Program-made: the position numbers and the translations under genes | From: an uncultured Ruminiclostridium sp. | GTDB taxonomy: Bacteria > Bacillota > Clostridia > Oscillospirales > Ruminococcaceae | Assembly (NCBI GenBank): GCA_910579265.1 | Contig: CAJTTE010000001.1 | Span: 172,259 to 236,258 of the forward strand | Length of the DNA: 64,000 nucleotides | Direction: 5' to 3' | Shown: piece by piece, positions 17,412-26,276 of the stretch | How the letters are laid out: every line of letters begins with the position of its first letter | How positions within the stretch are numbered: position 1 is the stretch's first letter | The notes under the pieces: generated by a model | Seen by the model: only the letters and a program-made list of their open reading frames with translations | The model's database searches: none | What the model was told of the DNA's origin: nothing

Positions 17412-18740
17412 ATGGAGATAACAAAAACGCTTCAGGATTTTTTCAAGGGAAAAAGCGTGGCAATAGTCGGTTTTGGCAGGGAAGGAAAAGCCACCCTTAG
17501 TGTTCTGCGTCATGACACCGACTGCGGAGAAATTGCGGTCCTTGATCAAAATTTCGTCGATGAAAAGGAGTGTGAGGGCTGCACTCTTTACTGCGGCGAA
17601 AATTATCTTAATTTTATGGGAGATTATGATATTATAGTAAAATCTCCCGGTATTGCCCTTTTGGATAAGGTCGATAATGGCATAAAAGAAAAAATCACAT
17701 CCCAGACTGATTTACTTCTGCGTTTTTGCAACCATAAAATTATAGGCGTAACAGGTACAAAAGGAAAATCCACTGTTTCAAGCCTTGTCTCACATATTCT
17801 TTCGCGTTGCGGAAAAAATCCTGTATTGATCGGCAACATAGGGATCCCGCCTCTAAGCGGCTATATTGACTGGAACAATAACTGGAGACCCGATACCGTA
17901 ATAGTATGCGAAATGTCCTGCCACCAGCTTGAATTTGTCAAGGCCTCTCCGGATACATCCGTTCTTTTGAATATATATGAAGAGCATTTGGATCACTATG
18001 TTAATTTTAACGCCTACAAAACCGCCAAAGAAAACATCTTCCGCTATCAGGGAGCTAATGACCTTCTTATAGTAAACAAAGAATTGCAGCAGGAAAACGC
18101 CTATTCCCTTCCCTGCCGACAGATTACGGTTTCTATGGAAAAAGAAGCGGATATTTACATCGACGGAAAGGACATTGTTTTTCAAGGGAAAAGAATCACT
18201 TATGAAAAGCTTTCTCCTAAACTTGAAGGAAGGCACAATTTATATAATATTGCTGCTGCGCTGGCTGCGGCTGTCGAAAACGGATGCGAATTAGAAGCAG
18301 CCGTCGAAGCGGTAACCGATTTTAAAGGCCTTTGCCACAGGATGGAGCATGTAAGGACCGTAAACGGAGTAAAATATATTAACGACAGTATAAGTACTAT
18401 ACCCAACGCAACTATTTCCGCCGTCAGGACCTTTGATGCCGATACGGTAATAATCGGAGGCATGGACAGAGGAATTAACTACGATATACTTATCGACTTT
18501 CTGAACGGCGGAAGCGTAACCAACGTCATCTGCCTCCCCGACAGCGGTTATCGTATTGCGGATATGCTGAAAACAAAATCAAACGTTTTTAAGGCGAAGG
18601 ATATGGAGGAGGCTGTAAAAAAAGCTGCCGATGTATCCAGACGCTGCTGCGTCCTCTCCCCTGCCGCCGCAAGCTACGGATTTTACAAAAACTTTGAAGA
18701 AAGAGGAGATCATTTTAAAGCTCTTGTAAATAAGCTTTGA
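17412..18740 (+). CDS. MurD2-like UDP-MurNAc-L-Ala--L-glutamate ligase
   Basis: 442-residue Mur ligase. N-terminal Rossmann-type motif VAIVGFGREGKATL (about residues 15-28), ATP loop GVTGTKGKSTVSS (about 111-123), MSCHQLEFV, NIYEEHLDHY, GRHNLYNIAAA and C-terminal CHRMEHVRTVNGVKYINDS, followed by LSPAAASYGFYKNFEERG. The order and length match MurD. The GTKGKST loop (rather than GTNGKT) and FGREGK are features I associate with MurD2, which adds L-Glu rather than D-Glu. Together with the preceding epimerase it would give a two-step route to the D-Glu stem residue. Substrate stereochemistry cannot be seen in the sequence. Confidence 0.75.
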   Translation: MEITKTLQDFFKGKSVAIVGFGREGKATLSVLRHDTDCGEIAVLDQNFVDEKECEGCTLYCGENYLNFMGDYDIIVKSPGIALLDKVDNGIKEKITSQTDLLLRFCNHKIIGVTGTKGKSTVSSLVSHILSRCGKNPVLIGNIGIPPLSGYIDWNNNWRPDTVIVCEMSCHQLEFVKASPDTSVLLNIYEEHLDHYVNFNAYKTAKENIFRYQGANDLLIVNKELQQENAYSLPCRQITVSMEKEADIYIDGKDIVFQGKRITYEKLSPKLEGRHNLYNIAAALAAAVENGCELEAAVEAVTDFKGLCHRMEHVRTVNGVKYINDSISTIPNATISAVRTFDADTVIIGGMDRGINYDILIDFLNGGSVTNVICLPDSGYRIADMLKTKSNVFKAKDMEEAVKKAADVSRRCCVLSPAAASYGFYKNFEERGDHFKALVNKL

Positions 18741-18957
18741 TAATATTAAAAATGACCTTGAACATATAAAAAATCCGGAATGACGCATATTAATTAAAGC
18801 CTTGCTTTTTCCGCTTATCGGGAGTAGGATAGATTATTCCTCAAAAGCTTCCTGATTATATTACTGATATGGCTATGGAAAAAATATTCCGGAGCTTGTC
18901 TGTGACGGTGCGGCAAAATAAATACAGACATAAAATATCTTAAACCGTATTATGCTT

Positions 18958-19704
18958 CTATTTGGTGCTGATTTCTGTCCATACCGGATAAAATCCGCAA
19001 TTTATTGCAATATTCTGCGAATATATATTTGAAAGGCTCGTACCGTAAAAAGGAATTGCTCCCCTGTTAAAAATCTCGTTTTTCAGCAGTCCTACAAGAG
19101 CTGTACCTATGCCGTTTCCGCGATATGAGGGCATAACGTCGATACCTATCTGCCACATAATTCTTGAATCGGCGGAACAGCCTGCCATTCCTGCCATTTT
19201 ACCGTCAATAAGCGCACATACTCCAAGGACATCCGGGCGTCCGGGCTCGTATTTTTCACAAAAAGCATTGGGAAAACGGCTGTCACCGTAAAATTGTCCG
19301 ATTTCATTTTCTTCAAACCATTTAACCTGAAAACCCGGTTTGATTTTTAACGGCTTAGTATCCGGTAAAAACAAATGATGTGAATGCCAAAGCTCCTCTC
19401 CGTACTTTGAAAGTTCTTTTTCGACGGATGCGATATTATCCTGCTCAAAAAGCCATATTCCCTGCTTATCGCTTATGTACTCCTTTAAAAAGGGGTGCAT
19501 TTTTGCATCTGCCGAAATAATCGCGTTCTGTCCCAGAGTAACCATACTAAAGAAATTTACCTTTTCCGAATACATTCTTCTTCCTTCATTTAGAGCGGGA
19601 ATGGTCAATACATTCCTTTCACTGTAAAAATCCTCTTCATTACAGTTAAAATCAACAGAAAGCTGTTTGATAAGCTCACACCTGATTTTCTCTTTAGTAA
19701 ACAT
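18958..19704 (-). CDS. GNAT-family N-acetyltransferase
   Basis: 248 residues (250 if a GTG at 19710 is used). The C-terminal half is a GNAT domain: CALIDGKMAGMAG as strands, IGIDVMPSYRGNGIGTALV carrying the acetyl-CoA motif R-G-N-G-I-G-T, and YGTSLSNIYSQNIAINCGFYP as the closing motif. The N-terminal half (about 1-120) is not recognisable. ATG 19704 is preferred because GGGGGTG lies about 5 nt upstream. The substrate is unknown. It stands alone between the mur cluster and a repeat-rich stretch. Confidence 0.8.
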   Translation of the reverse strand: MFTKEKIRCELIKQLSVDFNCNEEDFYSERNVLTIPALNEGRRMYSEKVNFFSMVTLGQNAIISADAKMHPFLKEYISDKQGIWLFEQDNIASVEKELSKYGEELWHSHHLFLPDTKPLKIKPGFQVKWFEENEIGQFYGDSRFPNAFCEKYEPGRPDVLGVCALIDGKMAGMAGCSADSRIMWQIGIDVMPSYRGNGIGTALVGLLKNEIFNRGAIPFYGTSLSNIYSQNIAINCGFYPVWTEISTK

Positions 19705-19760
19705 AAACACACCCCCGGCAGCTTAAATAAAAAATAGTTTTATCTGTGCTGACATGTCAA

Positions 19761-19946
19761 GAGCGAATCTGAAAACAAAGCAAATTAGTAAAATTACGCT
19801 AAAAGCATGGGGATTACAAGGAAAAAAGCGGAAAAATACGAGGATATTTCTTAGCTATCCGTTTGGGATAGCTATATCATTCTTTTATGCGGAAAGCATC
19901 CGCAGTTAATATAAAATATGCAATTTGCGGCTTTTTCAGATAGCCC
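19761..19946 (+). repeat. MITE-like repeat family 1, copy 1
   Basis: About 186 bp bounded by GCGAATCTGAAAACAAAGC on the left and GCTTTTTCAGATAGCC on the right, an imperfect terminal inverted repeat. The interior carries GCTATCC...GGGATAGC and a segment related to GCGGAAAGCATCCGCAG. At least four further copies were found in this window. No transposase is encoded. Confidence 0.8.
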
Positions 19947-20575
19947 CTAATATATTCAGTGTCAGCATTATCGTTTTATCGTTTGATCACACTTCAAGGT
20001 TTTGAAAATTAACAATTTTGATTATTGCGGTTATGACGGCAAATAAAGAAGCATATATCATAAAAAATGTTTTATTTGACGGTCGTAAAATGAAATATAA
20101 TAAAAATATTTTAAAAGCCTTCCCACCGTAATTTTTCAAAAATCAAGAAATTGATTTGGCATATTTGATTTTTTAAGTTTCACGATTTTTTATGACAATA
20201 TGTTTATGTGCTAAGCGGAAAAGGATCAGCTTTAACGGTTCTTGGTTTTTTCAAAATAACATCTCCTAATTATAAACCTGATCATTGATCAATATTCCGT
20301 TGTTACCTATGTAATAAATACCCGGTTATAGATCAAAAATATACCCCTCCCGGAAAAACCTCTGCGGGCCGCTTTATTAAATGCAAAGTATCCCGAATGG
20401 AATCGTTAAAATAACCGGTCAAAGCATTGAACGGATGCTGAGCCTAAAAGCGAAGCCTATACACCGCCTCTATGTTTTACATCACCCATGAAACTCGATT
20501 ACGAATTCTTCCTGTAATGATCAAAAACTTCATAAATATGCCCGATTTTATAAAGAACCAAATAAACTCTGTATT

Positions 20576-20738
20576 ATTGCTCCCCCAATTAACTCTTGAA
20601 TTATTCTGCTTGCCCGGCTGCCTAAATACTTCGTCAGAAGCCCTTGAAATATGCGCATATTCCTGCGGTCTTCTTCCTTGTCTTTCCACAGCCCTTCGGC
20701 GCACAAATTCTTCAAGTGTTACTTGGTGGAGCAATATA
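20576..20738 (-). repeat. MITE-like repeat family 2, copy 1
   Basis: About 160 bp with terminal inverted repeats ATTGCTCCCCCAA / TTGGTGGAGCAAT. On the minus strand it contains an open frame with RQGRRPQEYAHI and DEVFRQPGKQ, shared with the second copy at 49574. It is too short to encode a transposase. The coding conservation may reflect derivation from a gene fragment. Confidence 0.75.
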
Positions 20739-21273
20739 AACCTATTGACGTAATCGAACGATTCCCCTCCACTGCTTCAGCATCTATAACTCTTTACATA
20801 TCTTTAAGCATTATAAAAAATCCTACGTATGTCCTATAACTTTCATAAAATAATATGAAATAAAAGAATACAGTTTTTTCAATCAACACCCTGTGAATTT
20901 CAATACAAGATGAAATTCCGTAATACCATTCTTTTGTTTTCTCCTGTATAAGCTCCGATAAACCTAATACTGTTTATAGCCAAAACGCTTTATACATTGA
21001 TTCCTTCGATATTTTCCCGACCTTGGCGTCGCCGTTTCCGGACAAGTACTTAAAAAAATTGAATTTTTTACTGCAAGCTTTTTAAAATTTTTCTGGAAAA
21101 AAACAATTCCTTAAAGCAGTATTCAGATCATACTAATATAAAGCGACAGTACGTTCACCGTCAGAGAATGATTGATCCGCTATTTCATTTTTTAGAACGG
21201 AAAAACGCTTTAAAACCGAGGCTGCGATTGATAATATGATAATATAAATTTTTCCCGTTTCCATGATTTTATA

Positions 21274-22134
21274 TCAGCAACACTGCAAAATAACCCATGC
21301 CTTGTCAAATCTTCTTTTTTCAAGGTCATCCCTGTGTATATAAAAATATATCCTGCCGCAGTCTCCGAACATAAGTTCAAAATCCTTATAACCCAAGGAA
21401 TCAAGCTGAAAAAGCAATAACCAATCTCTGACGGAATGATCAACGGCCTCCTGCCTGTCTCGAGGAGTCACATCATCCAGACCGTCGCCCAAATAATACC
21501 CTCTTTTTACCAGCTCGCATTCCTGAGTCATATTCCCCTGTATCGGGTCAGCCCATCCGAGAAGCTTGTGGCTTATTTCCTTATCGTCAATATTAAGGCT
21601 TTTGACCGCATCATCGTATTCGTCCCACCGTTCTATCCATTTACTGGTTTCCGTATCCTTATTTAGACCGAAATCCTCATACGAAGGATAACTTTCCTCC
21701 GATCTGGCGTCTATTCCGATGATCGGAAGCCGGAAATCCTCTTTCATATCCTTCGGAAAATCAAAAGGCTTAAGCTTATCCGTATCGTCAAACCAATAAA
21801 CCCGTGCACATCCTTTGTCTTTAGGATCATATCCCCACCTTTGCGAATCGAGCTCATAGAAAAAAGATAATACTCCTGTTTCTGGCAAAAGCTGTTCCTT
21901 ATCAAGGGACGATATCTCCTTACAGTTAAATTGAGCAATAAACGAAAGCGGACGCGGCTTTACTTCCTTATCGTCAAATGTATCCGTTTCAAAATAAGGC
22001 CATTCAAAATTATCCGGAACATCCGGCATTCCGCCGAACCTTGTTCCACCCGGTACTGCTTCAACATCTCCGCTTATATTCAAGGAAATGCAATTGCGAT
22101 GCATTTTAAGAACCTCTTTTTTTATATTTATCAT
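21274..22134 (-). CDS. YwqG-like DUF1963 protein
   Basis: 286 residues of the YwqG/DUF1963 family, of unknown biochemical role and often found among toxin-immunity or SMI1-like accessory genes. Typical features: GGTRFGGMPDVPDNFEWP near residue 28, LSFIAQFNCKEI, LPETGVLSFFYELD, KLLGWADPIQGNM, and a C-terminal WLLLFQLDSLG...GDCGRIYFYIHRDDL. It is soluble. SD GGGAGGTGA lies 6 nt before the ATG at 22134; a second ATG 10 codons in is possible. It is flanked by repeats on both sides. Confidence 0.82.
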   Translation of the reverse strand: MINIKKEVLKMHRNCISLNISGDVEAVPGGTRFGGMPDVPDNFEWPYFETDTFDDKEVKPRPLSFIAQFNCKEISSLDKEQLLPETGVLSFFYELDSQRWGYDPKDKGCARVYWFDDTDKLKPFDFPKDMKEDFRLPIIGIDARSEESYPSYEDFGLNKDTETSKWIERWDEYDDAVKSLNIDDKEISHKLLGWADPIQGNMTQECELVKRGYYLGDGLDDVTPRDRQEAVDHSVRDWLLLFQLDSLGYKDFELMFGDCGRIYFYIHRDDLEKRRFDKAWVILQCC

Positions 22135-22223
22135 TTGCGGTCACCTCCCAAAAACTTTTTCCGTCTCCGCCATATACTATGCTATTAGAATAGTGAACAA
22201 AAAATCTACCTTTAAACAAATAC

Positions 22224-22386
22224 AATATCCTCAGACATCAAAATAAACTCTTCCCCATTCCCCCGTCTGAGGTTATTATATCACAAAAAGAGCGAAGCAA
22301 AGCGGAGCGATTCCCCTAAACCGATACAATGTCCTCAGACATCAAAATAAAATCTTCCTCTTTCTGCTGTCTGAGGTTATTATACC
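22224..22386 (-). repeat. 103-bp repeat array B (about 1.6 units)
   Basis: Two adjacent, diverged copies of the 103-bp family, in the orientation opposite to array A. Read on the minus strand, the copies carry GGTATAATAACC or GATATAATAACC, an 8-bp arm CCTCAGAC, and GTCTGAGG including an ATG. The GC-rich tail CGCTCCGCTTTGCTTCGCTC is present in the first. These copies are more diverged than those of arrays A and C. Confidence 0.9.
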
Positions 22387-22829
22387 ACATTTCATATCAC
22401 CATTCAATGGCTAAAATACAAATAACACGGTTTTTAGAAATGTTCACTTATTCCTTTTGCCGTCATAAAAATCAGCACTGATAATCAGCATAACGATTTT
22501 AGATAAATAACCTTTTAGTACCCTACCTTTAGTATTTTTATTATCTGCTTGATTTCATGTGGCCTTGACAAAAATAAAGTCTATATTCTTTCAAACGCCG
22601 CCGTAAAATACCTGATTTTCTGAATAATACAGGATTTCACAAGGTTTTTTATCTTAAAATCAAATCATGACTGGCGAATATTTTTTTTATTCTCTATAAC
22701 CCAATTGCATTAACGGTGATCTTTAACCGGGATATATACAAACGATATGCATGCCCAAAGCTTAGTACTCAGAGTGAAATGCTTGATCGGGACTATAGCT
22801 TGATTTAAGATTGGTATGAACTCTTGATA

Positions 22830-22857
22830 TTGACAAATTGAAAAAATGTTGTATAAT
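22830..22857 (+). promoter_or_regulatory. Sigma-A promoter of the synthase-gntR operon
   Basis: Perfect TTGACA (22830-22835) and perfect TATAAT (22852-22857) with a 16-bp spacer, 39 bp upstream of the ATG. The strongest consensus promoter in the window. The -10 box lies inside the palindrome described next. Confidence 0.85.
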
Positions 22858-22882
22858 TGTATACAATAATACAATTATACAA
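22849..22882. promoter_or_regulatory. Palindromic GntR-type operator over the -10 box
   Basis: A perfect 14-bp inverted repeat, TTGTATAATTGTAT / ATACAATTATACAA, separated by 6 bp. Its left half also forms a perfect palindrome, ATTGTATACAAT, the kind of GTATAC-centred site bound by FCD-type GntR regulators. It overlaps the -10 box and the expected start of transcription, so binding would repress. The downstream GntR gene is the obvious candidate ligand. Confidence 0.75.
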
Positions 22883-22896
22883 AGGCGGTAGCGAAA

Positions 22897-24315
22897 ATGA
22901 AAATTGAACCAAGCAAGGCGACAAATCTTTTGGAATTCGATCCCTATGAATATGAGCTTCAGAATGTGGAGAAGCCCGAACTTTTTCGTGATATGTTTCC
23001 ATATACTGAGATTCCCAAAATAGCATACAATCACCGGCATGTTCCTATGAATATGCCAAAGGACATATATATAACCGATACGACCTTTCGCGATGGGCAA
23101 CAGTCAAGGGCTCCATATACTGCCGAACAGATGGTGGATATTTTTAAAATGCTTCATCTTCTGGGCGGTGAAAACGGAATAATAAGACAAACGGAATTTT
23201 TTGTATACTCAAAAAAAGACAGAGAAGCTCTTGACCGTTGTATGGAGTTAGGCTACGAATTCCCGGAAATAACAACATGGATAAGGGCCTCCAAAAAAGA
23301 CTTTGAACTTGTAAAAAATATCGGAATAAAAGAAACCGGGATTCTTGTTTCCTGTTCCGATTATCATATCTTCAATAAAATGGGTCTTAACCGAAAACAG
23401 GCTCTTGATAAATATATGGGTATAGTAAAAGATTGTATTGAGGCAGGGCTTCGTCCCAGATGTCACTTTGAGGATATTACGAGAGCGGATTTTTACGGCT
23501 TCGTGATTCCGTTTGCCCACGAGCTTAAGAAGCTGTCGGACGAAAGCGGAGTACCGATAAAAATACGCGCTTGTGATACAATGGGCTACGGTATTCCCTA
23601 TGCGGGAGTCGCCCTTCCGAGAAGCGTATCCGGAATAATTTACGGACTGCAACATTACGCCGGATTTAATAGCGATATGCTGGAATGGCACGGCCACAAC
23701 GATTTTTATAAGGGCGTGGTAAATGCCGCTACGGCATGGTTATACGGTGCCGGAGCGGTAAACTGTTCGCTCCTCGGAATAGGAGAAAGAACGGGAAATG
23801 TTCCATTAGAAGCCATGGTTTTCGAATACGCTTCCCTTAAGGGCACCTTTAACGGAATGAATCCAAAGGTAATAACCGACCTGGCGGAATATATCGTAAA
23901 CGAAACAAATTATGATTTGTCGCCCATGACCCCTTTTGTAGGAAGAAATTTTAACCTCACAAGAGCCGGAATACATGCTGACGGACTGCTGAAGGACGAA
24001 GAGATTTATAATATATTTGATACAAAAAAATTTCTTGACCGGACTCCTATGGTAGCCGTAAGCAATACGTCGGGAACTGCCGGAATAGCGCATTGGATAA
24101 ACAATTTCTATCGTCTCCCCGGTGAAAAGGCTATTGATAAGAATCACCCTTGCGTTGAAAAAATAAAAAAATGGATAGATAACGAATATGAAAACGGCAG
24201 AGTCACGGTTATAAGCGACGATGAACTGGATTCACTCATGTGGATTTTCGGACGAGAGATCCTGACATCGGTTTCGGAAGATACGCAAGAGCCTACGGAA
24301 AAAAAGGAGATGTAA
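22897..24315 (+). CDS. 2-isopropylmalate/homocitrate synthase-family enzyme, possible Re-citrate synthase
   Basis: 472-residue DRE-TIM metallolyase. The catalytic loop is ITDTTFRDGQQS (about residues 58-69; LRDGEQ in most family members), the metal-binding H-x-H is in EWHGHNDFYKG (about 267-277), and GIGERTGNVPLEA (about 298-310) is the second family signature. It condenses acetyl-CoA with a 2-oxo acid in the cytosol. No leucine-biosynthesis genes are adjacent, and the C-terminal regulatory domain of leucine-inhibited LeuA is missing. The protein type is widespread in Ruminococcaceae and is often annotated as 2-isopropylmalate synthase. Clostridial Re-citrate synthase belongs to the same superfamily, so citrate is a reasonable alternative product. 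Strong promoter and operator upstream; the regulator gene begins 2 nt after the stop. Confidence 0.8.
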   Translation: MKIEPSKATNLLEFDPYEYELQNVEKPELFRDMFPYTEIPKIAYNHRHVPMNMPKDIYITDTTFRDGQQSRAPYTAEQMVDIFKMLHLLGGENGIIRQTEFFVYSKKDREALDRCMELGYEFPEITTWIRASKKDFELVKNIGIKETGILVSCSDYHIFNKMGLNRKQALDKYMGIVKDCIEAGLRPRCHFEDITRADFYGFVIPFAHELKKLSDESGVPIKIRACDTMGYGIPYAGVALPRSVSGIIYGLQHYAGFNSDMLEWHGHNDFYKGVVNAATAWLYGAGAVNCSLLGIGERTGNVPLEAMVFEYASLKGTFNGMNPKVITDLAEYIVNETNYDLSPMTPFVGRNFNLTRAGIHADGLLKDEEIYNIFDTKKFLDRTPMVAVSNTSGTAGIAHWINNFYRLPGEKAIDKNHPCVEKIKKWIDNEYENGRVTVISDDELDSLMWIFGREILTSVSEDTQEPTEKKEM

Positions 24316-24317
24316 AC

Positions 24318-24983
24318 ATGATTCTTAAATCCGGCAGCGGTTCCCTTCGTGTCCGGGTTTTTAATGCCATAGAGGACGCCATATTAAATGACGAATACAA
24401 GAACGGTGAAAGTCTGAACGAGCTTAAAATTTCTAAAGAGCTGGGAGTAAGCCGAACACCTGTAAGGGAAGCCCTGATGCAGCTTGAACTTGAAGGACTG
24501 GTAAGAACCATTCCGAATAAAGGCGCGGTGGTTGTAAATATATCCGAAAAGGATATAGATGACATTTATGCCATACGGATGAAAATCGAAGGCTTGGCTG
24601 CTAAATTTTGCACGGAAAAAATAAATAATGATGAGCTTGAATCGTTGGAAAAAATAGTTGAGCTTCAGGAATTTTTCCTTTCAAAAAATGATACGGAACA
24701 AATTTGGCGTCTTGACGGAGATTTCCATAAAATAATATACAATGCCTCCGGAAGCCGACCTTTGCGTTTTATTCTCACAAATTTTCATAATTATATCAGG
24801 CATGCCAGAGATATTTCCGTTCATACCGAGGGAAGAGCCGAAAAAACTGTCTCCGAACACCGGGCAATTCTTGATGCCATAAAAAACAATGATGCGGATT
24901 TGGCCGAACTCCTTACTGCCCGGCATATAAATAATGCGAAAGAAAATCTGATTTCCCGGATATCGCAAAAAAGTAAAAAATAA
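24318..24983 (+). CDS. GntR-family (FCD) transcriptional regulator
   Basis: 221 residues. N-terminal winged helix-turn-helix (about residues 10-75) with NELKISKELGVSRTPVREAL and the wing IPNKGAVVV, followed by an all-helical FCD effector domain (about 85-210) with the metal-coordinating pattern LDGDFHKIIY and TVSEHRAILDAI ... ARHINNA. FCD regulators usually sense small organic acids. The start is ATG 24318 behind AAGGAGATG; upstream codons in this frame lie within the synthase gene. It is co-transcribed with the synthase and probably represses the operon through the palindrome at 22849-22882. A carboxylic acid effector is inference. Confidence 0.9.
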   Translation: MILKSGSGSLRVRVFNAIEDAILNDEYKNGESLNELKISKELGVSRTPVREALMQLELEGLVRTIPNKGAVVVNISEKDIDDIYAIRMKIEGLAAKFCTEKINNDELESLEKIVELQEFFLSKNDTEQIWRLDGDFHKIIYNASGSRPLRFILTNFHNYIRHARDISVHTEGRAEKTVSEHRAILDAIKNNDADLAELLTARHINNAKENLISRISQKSKK

Positions 24984-25048
24984 AACTATACGCCGTTTTT
25001 ATAAGCGGATATCCTGCAAAAAATTTATAGGATAAAAGAGGTAAAACT

Positions 25049-25645
25049 ATGGACTTAAAAGTAATTTCTGAAATAGCGGCTAAAGAAATGAAAACAAAAG
25101 CAAGTCATCCCTTTAAGGAACCCGGCAATAAATTTTATCATGGTCAGCGCACGGCCGAGATAGTTAAACAGCTTTGTAATATTATCGGATACAAAGAAAA
25201 CCCTGAGATCTTAACGGTAGCCGCATGGTTTCATGATATATGCAACGGAGAAGAAGATCACGAAAAAAAAGGCGCCGACAAAACTGTTTTACTTTTACAG
25301 AACCTTTGTTCAGAATCAGAGCTCAGTGATATTCACAGAATTATTCGCATACATGATGATCGCACAAAAATTGATCTTAAAACTGATGAAATGATTCACC
25401 AGGATGCCGACTTGCTTGACCATTTCGGAAGCTTTGAAGTATGGAATTATTTTCAGTATGCGTTAAAAGAAAAGATGTCCATGACTGAAGCCGCTTATCT
25501 GCTTCTTGATGATAGCAAGTTTTCTGCATCAGATCATATTCATTTTGAGATCAGCAAAAGAATTTACAAAGAAAAACGTGCTTTTGTCAAATCTTTTGCA
25601 TGGCGAATGCTGAAAGAAAGTAAAGGAGAACTGTGTTCGCTATAA
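25049..25645 (+). CDS. HD-domain protein
   Basis: 198-residue HD superfamily protein. The metal-binding pattern is visible: H at FYHGQRTAEI (about residue 31), the HD pair in AAWFHDICNG (about residues 62-71), and a later D in HQDADLLDHFG (about 115-125). Enzymes of this type hydrolyse phosphomonoesters or nucleotides; the substrate is unknown. It is soluble. SD GAGGT is 7 nt before the ATG. Its gap from gntR is 65 nt, so read-through is possible, and it ends at a strong terminator. Confidence 0.75.
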   Translation: MDLKVISEIAAKEMKTKASHPFKEPGNKFYHGQRTAEIVKQLCNIIGYKENPEILTVAAWFHDICNGEEDHEKKGADKTVLLLQNLCSESELSDIHRIIRIHDDRTKIDLKTDEMIHQDADLLDHFGSFEVWNYFQYALKEKMSMTEAAYLLLDDSKFSASDHIHFEISKRIYKEKRAFVKSFAWRMLKESKGELCSL

Positions 25646-25648
25646 AAG

Positions 25649-25694
25649 AAAAAACAGATTGATAAAAATCGTTTTCATCAATCTGTTTTTTTGT
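25649..25694. terminator. Terminator after the HD gene
   Basis: Inverted repeat AACAGATTGAT / ATCAATCTGTT with a 13-nt loop, preceded by A and followed by T runs. It serves the HD gene on the plus strand and can also stop the convergent frameshifted gene. Confidence 0.8.
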
Positions 25695-25698
25695 TTAT

Positions 25699-26276
25699 TC
25701 ATTTATCAGTAAAGCTTAAATTTATTTTCTCTTTAAAGTCATGAAACTTATTAAACGAATAAAATCCTTTTCCCCTAATATCATATTCTACTGTCAAATC
25801 AGAATTTTCAGCTTCCCTACCGGATAAAAGCAATTTTAAATGTACATAGCCGTTATCGGAAAAGCATTGTATCACCTTCCGCCCCTCTGGATAATCAATT
25901 TGCGGAATTTGATATTCTGAGCCGCCTGCACTATAAAATGACATCAGGATATCCACGCTGTCGTTTACACTAAACTCAAGCTTTGAATTTTTTATATTGT
26001 AATTTTTATATTGTAATTTGTGCTGCTTTGTTCATCGGTAAAAAAAATATTAATCATATACATCTCATCACCGATAATATCAACGTTTTTGGAAAATGAC
26101 AAATTAATATTTTCTCCCTTTTCGGTTTCGTGAGTAAATAACGTTGTTTTGGCTATGCTTGTGCTACCGGATTTGATTATTTTATCAGATGAAACTATAA
26201 AACCTACAGCAAAAAAGGATATGATCAACGCCAAAATTAATATAGTTATAAATATAACAATTCTACTGTTTTTCAT
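25699..26276 (-). pseudogene. Membrane-anchored protein broken by a 14-bp tandem duplication
   Basis: A gene of about 187 codons is split in two frames. The front part (from ATG 26276; GGAGA upstream) has an N-terminal membrane anchor (about residues 4-27, IVIFITILILALIISFFAV) and an outside domain ending in STNYNIK. A direct duplication of TTTTATATTGTAAT (25990-26003 and 26004-26017) then shifts the frame and meets a stop. Removing one copy restores a continuous reading from TNYNIK to NSKLEFSVNDSVDILMSFYS and the C-terminal domain up to 25699. The family is unknown. The duplication could be a reversible slippage switch, a recent inactivation or an assembly error. Confidence 0.7.

Larger units (their letters stand above)
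19711..21273. other. 1.5-kb gene-poor, repeat-bearing stretch
   Basis: No credible intact gene. It contains a MITE-like copy (19761-19946), a second inverted-repeat element (20576-20738) and AT-rich DNA with short open frames on both strands that lack ribosome binding sites. Probably an accumulation site of mobile repeats and decayed genes. Confidence 0.6.
22135..22896. other. Intergenic stretch with repeat array B and the synthase promoter
   Basis: About 760 bp without a gene. It holds the 103-bp repeat copies (22224-22386), then about 440 bp of AT-rich DNA with nothing recognisable, and finally the promoter and operator of the synthase gene. Confidence 0.6.

Noticed and set aside
20472..20839. 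Small plus- and minus-strand ORFs
   Set aside because: They lie over the inverted-repeat element and have no ribosome binding site; the minus-strand one was kept only as evidence for the repeat.
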